Assembly: GCF_004917065.1 (NCBI RefSeq)
Contig: NZ_SSYA01000002.1
Coordinates: forward strand, 473,897-537,896
Direction: 5' to 3'
Source of the DNA: Geomonas ferrireducens
GTDB taxonomy: Bacteria > Desulfobacterota > Desulfuromonadia > Geobacterales > Geobacteraceae
DNA length: 64,000 nucleotides
The position numbers were made by a program, and so were the translations under genes. Each line of letters begins with the position of its first letter. Positions within the stretch are counted from its first letter, which is position 1. Under the pieces are notes generated by a model. It did no database searches. It had not been told where the DNA came from and saw only the letters and a program-made list of their open reading frames with translations. This document shows, in pieces, positions 37,103-44,871 of the stretch.

Positions 37103-38170
37103 TTAGGAGATCTTCCTTCCGCCGCAGGCCTTCAGCCGTGCGTGCGCTTCGCGCAGGGCCGCCTCGGTGGTCTCCCAGTTGATGCAGCTGTCGGTGATGG
37201 ATACGCCATAGACAAGCTCGGCGAGGTTCTTCGGCAGCGCCTGGTTGCCGTCTTTAAGGTAGCTCTCGATCATCACGCCGGAGATGGAACGGTTGCCGGC
37301 GACGATCTGGTCGATGACGGACCTCAGCACTTCGGGCTGGCGCTCGTATTTCTTCTCGGAGTTGCCGTGGCTGCAGTCCACCATGAGGGTCGGGGTGAGG
37401 CCCGCCTTCTTCAGCATCTCCTCGCTTTTGGCGATGTCCTCGGGATAGTAGTTCGGCTTCTTGTTGCCGCCGCGCAGCACCATGTGGACGTCGGGGTTGC
37501 CCGTGGTCTGGATGATGGAAGAAAGCCCGTCACGGTTGATGCCGAGGAAGCTGTGCGAATGGAGCGCAGCATTCATGGCGTCGATGGCGATCTGCAGGTT
37601 CCCGTCGGTGCCGTTTTTGAAACCGATCGGGAAGGAAAGCCCGCTCGCCATCTCGCGGTGCGTTTGCGATTCCGTGGTACGCGCGCCGATGGCGCCCCAG
37701 GAAAGGAGGTCGGCCAGGTATTCGGGGGTGATGGGGTCGAGCATCTCGGTCGCCACCGGGAGTCCCATCTCCGTCACCTTGCAGAGGAGGCCCCTGGCGA
37801 TGCCCAATCCCTTGGAGATGAGATGTGTGCCGTCCATGCCCGGGTCGTTGATGAGCCCCTTCCAGCCCACGGTGGTGCGTGGCTTCTCGAAGTAGACGCG
37901 CATGATGAGGAGGAGTTCTTCCGACACTTCCTTAGAGAGGGCGGCGAGCTTCTCCGCGTACTCCAGCGCCCCCTTGGGATCGTGGATGGAGCAGGGGCCG
38001 ACCACAACCATGAGCCTCTTGTCTTCGCCCCTCAGTATCTTGGCGATGGCTGCGCGACTCTCGGTTACGCAGGCGCCTGACTGCACGGAGATCGGGAAGA
38101 CCTGGCGTAAGTCGGTCGGTGCAATGATCGGGGTGATGCTTTTGATCTTCAGGTTGTTGGTCTTAATCAT
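37103..38170 (-). CDS. aroF: 3-deoxy-7-phosphoheptulonate (DAHP) synthase, class I AroG/F type
   Basis: DAHP synthase condenses phosphoenolpyruvate and erythrose 4-phosphate, the entry step of aromatic biosynthesis. The 355-residue protein is a class I enzyme of the E. coli AroFGH kind: VVGPCSIHDPKGALEYAEKL, MRVYFEKPRTTVGWKGLINDPGMDG, EMLDPITPEYLADLLSWGAIGARTTESQTHREMASGL, GFKNGTDG, LRGGNKKPNYY, VDCSHGNSEK and GVSITDSCINWETTE. Its place beside the trp/serA block, with its own promoter on the opposite strand, fits aromatic amino acid supply. Which amino acid inhibits it cannot be read with certainty. Confidence 0.95.
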   Translation of the reverse strand: MIKTNNLKIKSITPIIAPTDLRQVFPISVQSGACVTESRAAIAKILRGEDKRLMVVVGPCSIHDPKGALEYAEKLAALSKEVSEELLLIMRVYFEKPRTTVGWKGLINDPGMDGTHLISKGLGIARGLLCKVTEMGLPVATEMLDPITPEYLADLLSWGAIGARTTESQTHREMASGLSFPIGFKNGTDGNLQIAIDAMNAALHSHSFLGINRDGLSSIIQTTGNPDVHMVLRGGNKKPNYYPEDIAKSEEMLKKAGLTPTLMVDCSHGNSEKKYERQPEVLRSVIDQIVAGNRSISGVMIESYLKDGNQALPKNLAELVYGVSITDSCINWETTEAALREAHARLKACGGRKIS

Positions 38171-38205
38171 CGTAGACTCCGCGCTAGCAGTTTTTAATGT
38201 GGCGT

Positions 38206-38234
38206 AATCTAGCGCGTTTCCCAGCCGCTGTCAA
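38206..38234 (-). promoter_or_regulatory. Sigma70 promoter of the DAHP synthase gene
   Basis: On the minus strand TTGACA (38229-38234), a 17-bp spacer and TAGATT (38206-38211) precede the start codon by about 36 bp. The spacing is ideal and the match is 11 of 12 positions. Confidence 0.75.
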
Positions 38235-38320
38235 AAAAAAATGCCCGGGGGCGTAGGAATTTTGCCCTGAGCATATTTTTGTATGGTGCAGGTATAAAAA
38301 ACGCTGTAAAAGCCGACGGT

Positions 38321-38953
38321 TCAGCCGCGTCTGGCGTGATCTGCGCCGTTTCGGTCCGCGGTCAGCGCGCCGCGCACCGAGTCGAAGGAAGCCTCCTCTG
38401 CACCCGCCTCCAGCATCGCCTTGGCCGCGCGGTGGGAATCGCCCGGCTCAACGTCCACGCCCCGTATCGCGTCTGTTAAGAGTGTCACCGCAAAACCTTC
38501 ACGTAGCGCGTCCAGGACCGTTTCCTTTACGCAGTAGTCGGTAGCGAGTCCGCCGATGTACAGGCGGTCCAGGGCCATGCGGCGCAACAGCATGGTGAGC
38601 GGGGTGCCGTTCTCGGTGACGCCGGCCATGGCGGAATAGCCGTCGTCCCAGTCGGCCATCCCCTTCGAGACGACGATGGTACCCTCCGGGAACCTCAGGT
38701 GCGGGTGAAAGGCTGCTCCGGCGGTTCCCTGGATGCAGTGCGGCGGCCAGATACCGCCGTTCTCCCTGAAATGCTTGCTGGTCGGCGGGTGCCAGTCCCG
38801 CGAGGCGAATATGGGGGTACTCGTCTCGCTGAAGAGGCCGAGGTAGCGGTTGAGCGGCGACAGGACCTGGTCGCCGTCCGGAACGGCCAACGCTCCGCCG
38901 GGGCAGAAATCAACCTGAACATCTACGACAAGAAGGGCGGCTCTCCTTTTCAT
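38321..38953 (-). CDS. pncA: Nicotinamidase
   Basis: PncA deamidates nicotinamide to nicotinate for NAD salvage. The 210-residue cysteine hydrolase has the catalytic Asp in LLVVDVQVDFCPGGAL, metal ligands in SRDWHPPTSKHF, WPPHCIQGTAGA, the catalytic Lys in IVVSKGM, a cis-peptide region and the nucleophile in GLATDYCVKETVLDAL. It lies 28 bp downstream of the phosphoribosyltransferase gene that uses its product, so the two form a salvage operon. AAAGGAGGTCTCG precedes the ATG. Confidence 0.95.
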   Translation of the reverse strand: MKRRAALLVVDVQVDFCPGGALAVPDGDQVLSPLNRYLGLFSETSTPIFASRDWHPPTSKHFRENGGIWPPHCIQGTAGAAFHPHLRFPEGTIVVSKGMADWDDGYSAMAGVTENGTPLTMLLRRMALDRLYIGGLATDYCVKETVLDALREGFAVTLLTDAIRGVDVEPGDSHRAAKAMLEAGAEEASFDSVRGALTADRNGADHARRG

Positions 38954-38981
38954 CGAGACCTCCTTTGCAGGCGCTGAGCGG

Positions 38982-40412
38982 TTATCCGCCGTACCTGCTC
39001 TGGATCTGGGACATCAATTTGAGCCGGAGCGTGTTGACACCCGGGCTGATGGAGACCTTGTACAGGTGGGGGTTGACGAGGCGCAGGCAACCCTCGGGCA
39101 GCCGCCTGAGTTGGCTGTTCGAAAGCTCGACACAGCTTTGCAGGGTGGGGGAGGGGGCGCACCTTTTGCCGTTCTCCATCACCGTGCTGCGCAACTCTAC
39201 CAGTCGCGCCTCCCGCGGTATCCGCTTGTGCTGGATCGGATTGGCCGGGTCGAAGACCTGTGCTCCGGGGAGAACTTCCTCGTCATGTAGGGCGATGACA
39301 TCCTGGATGAAGGAGCCGTCGGGGGCAACAGCGCGCAGCACCCGCTTGCGGTCCGGCAGGGTGGCCTTCGCAAGGTCACTCGTTATCTTAAGCTTCGCCT
39401 CGCCTTCGATCTTCACGAGCTTGTAGACCCCACCGAGGGCGCCTCCTCCTTCTCCCGCACAGGTGGCAAGCCGTGTGCCGACGCCGTAGATGTCCACCTG
39501 CCCTCCCTCGCTCCTGATCGATTCGATGACGAACTCGTCAAGCTCGTTGGATGCGACGATCTTTACACCGGAGAAGCCGGCTGCGTCGAAGGCGCTTCTG
39601 ACCTGGCGTGAGAGATAGGCGAGATCGCCTGAGTCGATGCGCACCCCGACCAGTTCATGGCCGTGCTCCCGCAGTTCCCGGGCCACGGTGAGCGCGTTGG
39701 GGAGCCCGCTACCAAGGGTGTCGTAGGTGTCGATGAGGAGGATGCAGCTGTCCGGGAAATTGTCTGCGTAGCGGCGAAAAGCCGTAAGTTCGTCCGGGAA
39801 AGCCATGATCCAGCTGTGGGCGTGGGTACCCCTGACCGGGATGCCGTAGCGCATGCCGGCGAGAACGTTACTCGTGCTGCACACCCCGCCGACATAAGCC
39901 GCCCGGGCCTCCGACAAACCGCCGTCGGGACCCTGGGCTCGCCTCAGGCCGAATTCGAGGACGGTGGCATCCCCGGCGGCCAGTTTGATGCGCGCGGCCT
40001 TGGTGGCGACGAGGGTCTGGAAGTTGATGATGTTCAACAGTGCCGTTTCCACGAACTGTGCTTCGGCAAGTCCTCCCTCGATGGTCACGAGCGGTTCGGT
40101 GCCGAACACCACGGTCCCTTCGCCGGGGGCGATGACCTTTCCTTGGAACCTGAATCCGGCGAGGTAGGCGAGAAACGATGGGCGGAAAAGTTTCAGGCTG
40201 TCAAGGTAGGCGAGTTCCTCATCGCTGAAGGAGAGTTCTTCGAGGTATGAAAGGGCCGGCTCCAACCCGGCAAAGACGGCGTATCCACCCTTGAACGGGT
40301 TGTGACGGAAAAAGAGGTCGAAAACGGCGGGACGTTCGTGCATCCCCTGCTCATGGTAGCCTGCGAGCATGGTTAGCTCATAGAGGTCGGTAATCAGCGG
40401 CGAATAACGCAT
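38982..40412 (-). CDS. pncB: Nicotinate phosphoribosyltransferase
   Basis: PncB makes nicotinate mononucleotide from nicotinate and PRPP. The 476-residue protein shows [102 protein letters not shown] and [10 protein letters not shown], as expected for the family. The ATG at 40412 was chosen because AAAGGGAGGCGCC precedes it; the ATG nine codons upstream lies within the end of the neighbouring gene. It is part of a TPR-pncB-pncA minus-strand cluster. Confidence 0.95.
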   Translation of the reverse strand: MRYSPLITDLYELTMLAGYHEQGMHERPAVFDLFFRHNPFKGGYAVFAGLEPALSYLEELSFSDEELAYLDSLKLFRPSFLAYLAGFRFQGKVIAPGEGTVVFGTEPLVTIEGGLAEAQFVETALLNIINFQTLVATKAARIKLAAGDATVLEFGLRRAQGPDGGLSEARAAYVGGVCSTSNVLAGMRYGIPVRGTHAHSWIMAFPDELTAFRRYADNFPDSCILLIDTYDTLGSGLPNALTVARELREHGHELVGVRIDSGDLAYLSRQVRSAFDAAGFSGVKIVASNELDEFVIESIRSEGGQVDIYGVGTRLATCAGEGGGALGGVYKLVKIEGEAKLKITSDLAKATLPDRKRVLRAVAPDGSFIQDVIALHDEEVLPGAQVFDPANPIQHKRIPREARLVELRSTVMENGKRCAPSPTLQSCVELSNSQLRRLPEGCLRLVNPHLYKVSISPGVNTLRLKLMSQIQSRYGG

Positions 40413-40428
40413 GGCGCCTCCCTTTGAG

Positions 40429-40992
40429 TCATTTGGCACCCTGAATTATCGCACGACGCAGCTTTTCTGCCAGTTCCGGGTCGATGATTTTCAGTAATAG
40501 GTACTCCGCCTGTGCCTTGCCGGCATCGTTCAGCAGTAGATGTGACAGTCCAAGCTTGTAAAGTGCGTTTGCATTTCCGGGCCAGAGAGAGAGGAGATCC
40601 TTGTAAGCGGTCGCTGCTTCCTCGTAGCGGTCTACCCTGAAATAGACTTCGCCGAGGTTGGAAATTGCAAGGGCGAGAGAAGGGTCCAGCTCTACCGACT
40701 TCTTGAGCGAGTCTATGGCGTGCGGATAATCACCGGCGAGTGCTTGGGCGGTGCCGAGGTTCAACCAGGACAACGCGTTGTGCGGCTCAAGGGCGATGCT
40801 CCTGCTGAAGGCCTCGGCCGCCTCCGGGTAGTCCCCGTCGCCGTTCAGCTCCACCCCTGCCTCGAACCAGTCGTCCGCCTCAAGGTACTCCTCGCCACCT
40901 ATCCTGAGCGGTTCACCCATCGGGGCAAGGGCGCCGGTTGCAAAGCCGGTGACGACGAGCAGTGCGATGTATGTGCCCTTGCGGTGCTTCAT
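40429..40992 (-). CDS. Exported tetratricopeptide repeat protein
   Basis: This 187-residue protein has an N-terminal hydrophobic segment (residues 6-24, TYIALLVVTGFATGALA) that acts as signal or anchor. About three TPR units follow (from WFEAGVELNGDGDYPEAAEAFSRSI; ALSWLNLGTAQALAGDYPHAI; ALAISNLGEVYFRVDRYEEAA). The start at 40992 follows CCGCGGAGG. It lies 16 bp upstream of pncB. A link to NAD salvage is suggested only by position. Confidence 0.85.
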   Translation of the reverse strand: MKHRKGTYIALLVVTGFATGALAPMGEPLRIGGEEYLEADDWFEAGVELNGDGDYPEAAEAFSRSIALEPHNALSWLNLGTAQALAGDYPHAIDSLKKSVELDPSLALAISNLGEVYFRVDRYEEAATAYKDLLSLWPGNANALYKLGLSHLLLNDAGKAQAEYLLLKIIDPELAEKLRRAIIQGAK

Positions 40993-41160
40993 GGCGAACC
41001 TCCGCGGAAAGCACAAAGATAGCATGTTAGAAAATATTTACAAAAGAGGGCGGTTCTGGCGCCTCCGTATGTTTTTGCTGACATCCCCGGCGCCATTTGG
41101 TAGATAAAGTAGGCGCCGCGGGACATGTCGTGGCGGGGAATTAATCAGAAAGGGGATCGT

Positions 41161-42009
41161 ATGGAACATCTGCTTGTCATCGGCTGCGGCGCCATCGGAC
41201 GCAGGGTCGCTTCTCTCGCGCTGGAGCGAGGGATGAAGGTCTGCACTTTCAACAGGAGCGAAGTGCCTCCGCTGGAGGGGGTAACGCACTGTGCCGGGAA
41301 TCTGGATGAGCCGCAAACTCTGGCGGGACTTCTGACCCGCGCTGTCGGCGTCATCTACCTGGCTCCTCCGCCGGGCGGAGGGATCGAGGACACCAGGATG
41401 CGTAACTTCCTTGCCGGCATCGGCACCGGCAGCGAGCCGGCGAAGATCGTCTATATAAGCACGAGCGGTGTCTACGGGGACCACGGCAGCGAGGTGGTCA
41501 CCGAGGAAACCGAGGCGGTGCCGCAGACGGCACGCGGCAAGAGACGGCTGCACGCGGAGCGCATTCTTCAACAGTGGGGCTCGGAGCACGGCGTTCCGGT
41601 GGTCGTGCTGCGCGTAACCGGAATCTACGCGCCGGACCGCCTGCCGGTGTCGCAGTTGACCACGGGCCAGCCGGTGCTGCGCGAAGAGGAGGCGCTTCCA
41701 AGCAACAGGATCCACGCCGACGATCTCTCCCGCATCTGCCTTGCCGCCCTCGACAGGGGGCCGGATGGCGCGATCTACAACGTAAGCGACGGGGCCCCAA
41801 GTTCTATGACCACCTATTTCAACGCTGCCGCCGACAAGCTGGGACTGCCGAGGCCCAGGCAGGTCACCATGGAAGAGGCGCGCAAGGTGATGACGCCGCT
41901 CATGATCTCCTATTTCTCCGAAGGGCGCATCGTCGATAACGGGAAGATGTTGAGGGAGCTCGGCATCACCCTGCTTTACCCGGATCTGGAGACGGGGCTC
42001 AAGGATTAG
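41161..42009 (+). CDS. NAD(P)-dependent epimerase/dehydratase-like protein (atypical extended SDR)
   Basis: This 282-residue Rossmann-fold protein has the N-terminal dinucleotide motif HLLVIGCGAIGRRVASLALERG. IVYISTSGVYGDHGSEVVTEE contains the SDR Ser/Thr and Tyr region, and LRVTGIYAPDR and RIHADDLSRICLAALDR follow. It resembles the YeeZ-type atypical SDRs, where the catalytic YxxxK is replaced by a shorter variant. The ATG at 41161 follows AAAGGGGAT; the GTG at 41125 is weaker. The substrate is unknown. Confidence 0.8.
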   Translation: MEHLLVIGCGAIGRRVASLALERGMKVCTFNRSEVPPLEGVTHCAGNLDEPQTLAGLLTRAVGVIYLAPPPGGGIEDTRMRNFLAGIGTGSEPAKIVYISTSGVYGDHGSEVVTEETEAVPQTARGKRRLHAERILQQWGSEHGVPVVVLRVTGIYAPDRLPVSQLTTGQPVLREEEALPSNRIHADDLSRICLAALDRGPDGAIYNVSDGAPSSMTTYFNAAADKLGLPRPRQVTMEEARKVMTPLMISYFSEGRIVDNGKMLRELGITLLYPDLETGLKD

Positions 42010-42025
42010 GTTGCTGTCTTGACTT

Positions 42026-42054
42026 TTGAAGCGCCCGTATTAGTGTTTCCCCAT
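42026..42054 (+). promoter_or_regulatory. Probable heat-shock sigma32 promoter of hsp20
   Basis: TTGAAG at 42026-42031 and CCCCAT at 42049-42054, separated by 17 bp, match the sigma32 pattern (CTTGAAA...CCCCATNT). The site lies just upstream of the small heat-shock gene, which supports it. Confidence 0.55.
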
Positions 42055-42082
42055 TCAAAAATAACCGGTGGGAGGTGCGGGG

Positions 42083-42613
42083 ATGCTTGAAAAGGAAAGG
42101 GACCTGCTGAAGCGCGACGAACGTACCCAGACGGAACGGCGCCCGCTGATGGAACGGCGCGAGGACCAGGAAGAGGGGAGGCTTACCCCGATGACGCAGA
42201 TGGAGCGGCTCTTCGACGAGATGTTCAAGAAGCCCTTTTTCCATCTCTGGACGCAGCGCATGTCAGGCGAGGAGCTGGAGGAACTGAACCCGCCCATCGA
42301 TATCTACGAGGACGGCGATTCGGTCGTGGTGAAGGCGGAGATACCGGGCATAAGGAGAGAGGATCTCGATGTCCAGCTCTCACCGGTGAGCATCACCATC
42401 TCCGGTCAAAAGAGCAAGGAACAGCGGGTCGAGAGGAAGGACTTTTACCGGCTCGAAAGCAGCTACGGTTCCTTTATAAGAACGTGCAGGCTTCCGGTAG
42501 CGACTCTTACTGACACCGCCAAGGCGAGTTTCAGGGACGGGATCCTCGAGGGGCGCATCCTGAAGAAGACCGAGGCGACCAGCGATCGTGTGAAGAAACT
42601 TACCATCGAGTGA
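42083..42613 (+). CDS. Hsp20/alpha-crystallin family small heat-shock protein
   Basis: This 176-residue ATP-independent holdase has a charged N-terminal region with many Glu and Arg (about residues 1-70). The alpha-crystallin domain runs from about 72 to 165: PPIDIYEDGDSVVVKAEIPGIRREDLDVQ, ITISGQK, FYRLESSYGSFIRTCRLP and ASFRDGILEGRILKKTE (the A-x-x-x-n-G-v-L position). The ATG at 42083 follows GGGAGGTG. It stands alone between a sigma32-type promoter and a terminator. Confidence 0.94.
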   Translation: MLEKERDLLKRDERTQTERRPLMERREDQEEGRLTPMTQMERLFDEMFKKPFFHLWTQRMSGEELEELNPPIDIYEDGDSVVVKAEIPGIRREDLDVQLSPVSITISGQKSKEQRVERKDFYRLESSYGSFIRTCRLPVATLTDTAKASFRDGILEGRILKKTEATSDRVKKLTIE

Positions 42614-42637
42614 TCGTCAAAACCATGTATGGCAAGG

Positions 42638-42669
42638 ACGGCCGCGGCTCAACAGTCGCGGCCGTTTTC
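42638..42669 (+). terminator. Intrinsic terminator after hsp20
   Basis: ACGGCCGCG (42638-42646) and CGCGGCCGT (42657-42665) form a perfect 9-bp stem, followed by TTTT. Confidence 0.82.
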
Positions 42670-42762
42670 ATGTCGCAGGCACGGGAAAAGGAGCTGCCTA
42701 AAAAACAGGCAAAATGCTATCATTAGCGACGGTAACGCCACTTTTTAACCTTTGGTGCAGGT

Positions 42763-42799
42763 TTTCCCACAGAGTTTTCCACAGGTTTTGTGGAATATC
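42763..42799. promoter_or_regulatory. DnaA-box-like cluster next to an AT-rich stretch
   Basis: TTTTCCCACA, TTTTCCACA (a full match to TTWTNCACA) and the inverted TGTGGAA lie within 37 bp. TTCCACA-N5-TGTGGAA is a perfect inverted repeat. An AT-rich block (42811-42846) follows. No dnaA or other replication gene is in the window, so the role is unproven. Confidence 0.4.
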
Positions 42800-42815
42800 G
42801 GCAACGGCAATTGTG

Positions 42816-42844
42816 TTGATAATATAACTACTTATATTTATGAT
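42816..42844 (+). promoter_or_regulatory. Orphan sigma70-like promoter, possible small-RNA promoter
   Basis: TTGATA (42816-42821), a 17-bp spacer and TATGAT (42839-42844), each five of six matches. No protein gene follows. The hairpin at 42897-42925 would end a transcript of about 75 nt, so this is a candidate small RNA gene. Confidence 0.45.
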
Positions 42845-42896
42845 GCGTTGTTGCGGGGGGTGACGCATATCTTTGATTTATAAGGACTTAATAAGG

Positions 42897-42925
42897 AAGG
42901 CCCATGGGATCTCCATGGGCCTTTT
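42897..42925. terminator. Hairpin terminator between convergent non-coding transcripts
   Basis: AAGGCCCATGG and CCATGGGCCTT pair around GATCT and are followed on the plus strand by TTTT. The minus-strand tail is T-rich but broken. It can end the plus-strand small-RNA candidate and perhaps the 6S RNA transcript coming from the other side. Confidence 0.7.
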
Positions 42926-43109
42926 CGTACATTGGCGTTAAAGCGGAACACTTTCTTCCGATCCGTCGGTGAAGCGTCGCGGTTGTTGCTGCGTGGTCGG
43001 TGCCGCCGCGCAGCAGGTTTCCGTTTGGCAACCCTTTTTCAAGCGGCGAACCGCCTGGCGGATGAGATAAGTCGCTTTCAGCGTTGTTCCCAGTAACGCC
43101 AATTTGGTT

Positions 43110-43287
43110 GCTCCGGAACACCGTGCGGGAAGACTTGGATTACTGACCTCTGTCGCAACATTCCCCGGTGAGACGCTTCAGGCTTCCCTCTGCTTGTGAG
43201 GGCTTGCTCACCACGTCTGAAACCAGAGACAGTGTGATGAAAAGGTAGTCAGGGACCCAAATGGATGCGCTACGAGTATTCCAGAGC
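43110..43287 (-). ncRNA. ssrS: 6S RNA
   Basis: 6S RNA mimics an open promoter and binds sigma70 RNA polymerase. On the minus strand, GCTCTGGAATAC (43287-43276) pairs along its full 12 nt with GTGTTCCGGAGC (43121-43110) when G-U pairs are allowed, which closes a 178-nt RNA, the normal size. Inside are a weakly paired central region flanked by CTGAC/GTCAG and a long terminal hairpin with GGTGAGCAAGCCCTC and GAGGGAAGCCTGAA. That hairpin closely resembles E. coli 6S GGTGAGCATGCTC and GAGAAGCCTTAAA. A strong promoter sits about 30 nt upstream of the closing stem. Exact mature ends may extend 5-10 nt further. Confidence 0.82.
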
Positions 43288-43318
43288 GGCTCGCACTCTC
43301 ATGCTAAAGCTTGATGGT

Positions 43319-43346
43319 ATTGTAGCAATGCTCCAGAGAGTGTCAA
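43319..43346 (-). promoter_or_regulatory. Strong sigma70 promoter of the 6S RNA gene
   Basis: On the minus strand, TTGACA (43346-43341), a 16-bp spacer and TACAAT (43324-43319) match 11 of 12 consensus positions. The predicted start near 43312 precedes the 6S closing stem by about 25 nt, so a short 5' leader would be trimmed. The remaining 43350-43599 shows no gene I can support. Confidence 0.78.
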
Positions 43347-43599
43347 CACGGAGATGAAATTAATTTCATCTGATGTAAATGGCTGAAAAACTGCATTTTT
43401 TTGGGTTATGCCTGTTCCGTAAACCGGCAATTATTTCGCCGTCTTTTCCCTTTCGTCATAGCGGCTAGAGGGACCTGTCTGACCAGTTTTATTGCTTGTT
43501 GGTATGACAGTTGCCCTTTGCCGGGAAGTCAGGTTACGTGTCAGGGTGCAACAAAAGTTGCATTTTTGCAGCGCCCAGAGTCAGCACCGGTTCCCTCAG

Positions 43600-44871
43600 C
43601 TAGGGTGGGAAGGTGTGAACCGAACACGAGATACATGGATCGTAACAGCGGATCAGCCGTTCGAGCGCAGCGGTCATGCGCGCCGTTTCTTCACCCTCCA
43701 TGCCGCGCGCGAGCGCCAATAAGTCACGAGCTAGCGCACCCTGGTTCAGGGCGGTTGGGGTGATCACATCGGCCTGCGTGCAAATGCCTGCGTCGTCGAA
43801 GGTATAGCTGTGAATCAGCACCCCGCGTGGTGCTTCGCAGGCCGCGGTTCCTGTGCCGCTGCGCGGCGCCGCAGCGACGCCTGCTTCTGGGCCAGGTTCC
43901 AGCTCCAATAGACGCTCGACGAGTTGAAGGGCGCGCTCGGCAGCGTCGTAGAGTTCGATGGCCTGGGCCAGGTTGTTGCCCCGTATGTCCTTCCCGATCA
44001 GTTCATGCCTGTGTGCCTTGAAAATCTCACCTGCGCCTTCGCTCAAGGTGGGCGCATGATGCAAGCGGGCCAAGGCCCCCACGGTCGCCTCCACCCCCAT
44101 CACCTTTGAAAGCTTCGCGTTTGAGTACGCAAGAAACGTTTCCTCGACATGTTCCCGGTATTCCCCTACGGCGAAGGATCGGTCACGACTGAGGCGCAAG
44201 CGCCGCGAGCCCAGCGGGACCGACGACGGCTCAAGGGCGAGAAAGGCGGGCTCCGGGAGTTTGGGGAAGGGAAACGGGGTACAGAAGAGCCGGCAGACGT
44301 CCTGGCAGGCGGGAAGCGCCAGGCGCAGCTCGTCTCTCAGTTGCGTAAGTTCAGGCTTTGGGATCACGCGTCCAAGCCCGCCAAGGCGGATGTTCACCGG
44401 ATGGATCAGGCGCCCCCCAACCGTCTCCTGGATGAGGCTCCCGACCTTCTTGATGGCAAGCCCCTGCTTGACGAGTTCCGGCGCGACGCCGGCAAGCTCC
44501 GCGACGCCCTGAACGCCGAGCAGGTCGGGGAGCACCAGGAAATACAGGTGCAGCGCATGGTCCTGGACCGTGGCGCCGTTCAGCATGAGCTCCCTCGTGA
44601 GCGAGGTCCGCTCGGAGACCTCGATGCCGAGGACGTCCTCGACGGCGAGCAGCGCCGTGACCTTGTGCACCGTCGAGCAAAGCGAGCAGATGCGGCACAC
44701 GATGTCGGGTACCTCTGCGTAGCTCTTCCCGACCAGGAGGGCCTCGAAGAGGCGAGGGGACTCGCTCAGGTGCAGCTCCACCCGCTCGACGCGGGCACCA
44801 TCAAGGAAGACCTTGACGCTGCCGTGCCCTTCGAGTCTCGTCAACGGGTTTATCTCAACGACGCTGCTCAT
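43600..44871 (-). CDS. hydA: NiFe hydrogenase large (alpha) subunit, group 3b type
   Basis: This is the catalytic subunit carrying the NiFe(CN)2CO site. The 423-residue protein begins INPLTRLEGHGSVKVFL. The proximal Cys pair lies in DIVCRICSLCSTVH (about residue 60) and the distal pair in YDPCISCSVH at the C-terminus. Only TFPP follows the final His, so any maturation cut would remove four residues. RLGGLGRVIP and GVLIHSYTFDDAG support group 3 assignment. Its start overlaps the small-subunit gene. Order on the minus strand is beta-gamma-delta-alpha, as in cytosolic NADP-linked sulfhydrogenases. No hyp maturation genes are in the window. Confidence 0.92.
   Translation of the reverse strand: MSSVVEINPLTRLEGHGSVKVFLDGARVERVELHLSESPRLFEALLVGKSYAEVPDIVCRICSLCSTVHKVTALLAVEDVLGIEVSERTSLTRELMLNGATVQDHALHLYFLVLPDLLGVQGVAELAGVAPELVKQGLAIKKVGSLIQETVGGRLIHPVNIRLGGLGRVIPKPELTQLRDELRLALPACQDVCRLFCTPFPFPKLPEPAFLALEPSSVPLGSRRLRLSRDRSFAVGEYREHVEETFLAYSNAKLSKVMGVEATVGALARLHHAPTLSEGAGEIFKAHRHELIGKDIRGNNLAQAIELYDAAERALQLVERLLELEPGPEAGVAAAPRSGTGTAACEAPRGVLIHSYTFDDAGICTQADVITPTALNQGALARDLLALARGMEGEETARMTAALERLIRCYDPCISCSVHTFPP

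Noticed and set aside
38270-38320. Terminator after pncA
   Set aside because: Only a short imperfect GCC/GGC pairing with an interrupted T-run was seen on the minus strand.
42888-43121. Minus-strand 77-residue open frame
   Set aside because: Overlaps the 6S RNA end and the terminator hairpin; composition is not protein-like and no start signal is seen.
43547-43567. TGCAAC-AAAA-GTTGCA-TTTTT as a plus-strand terminator
   Set aside because: Stem is only 6 bp and no plus-strand gene ends upstream; it lies after the convergent hydrogenase operon on the wrong strand.
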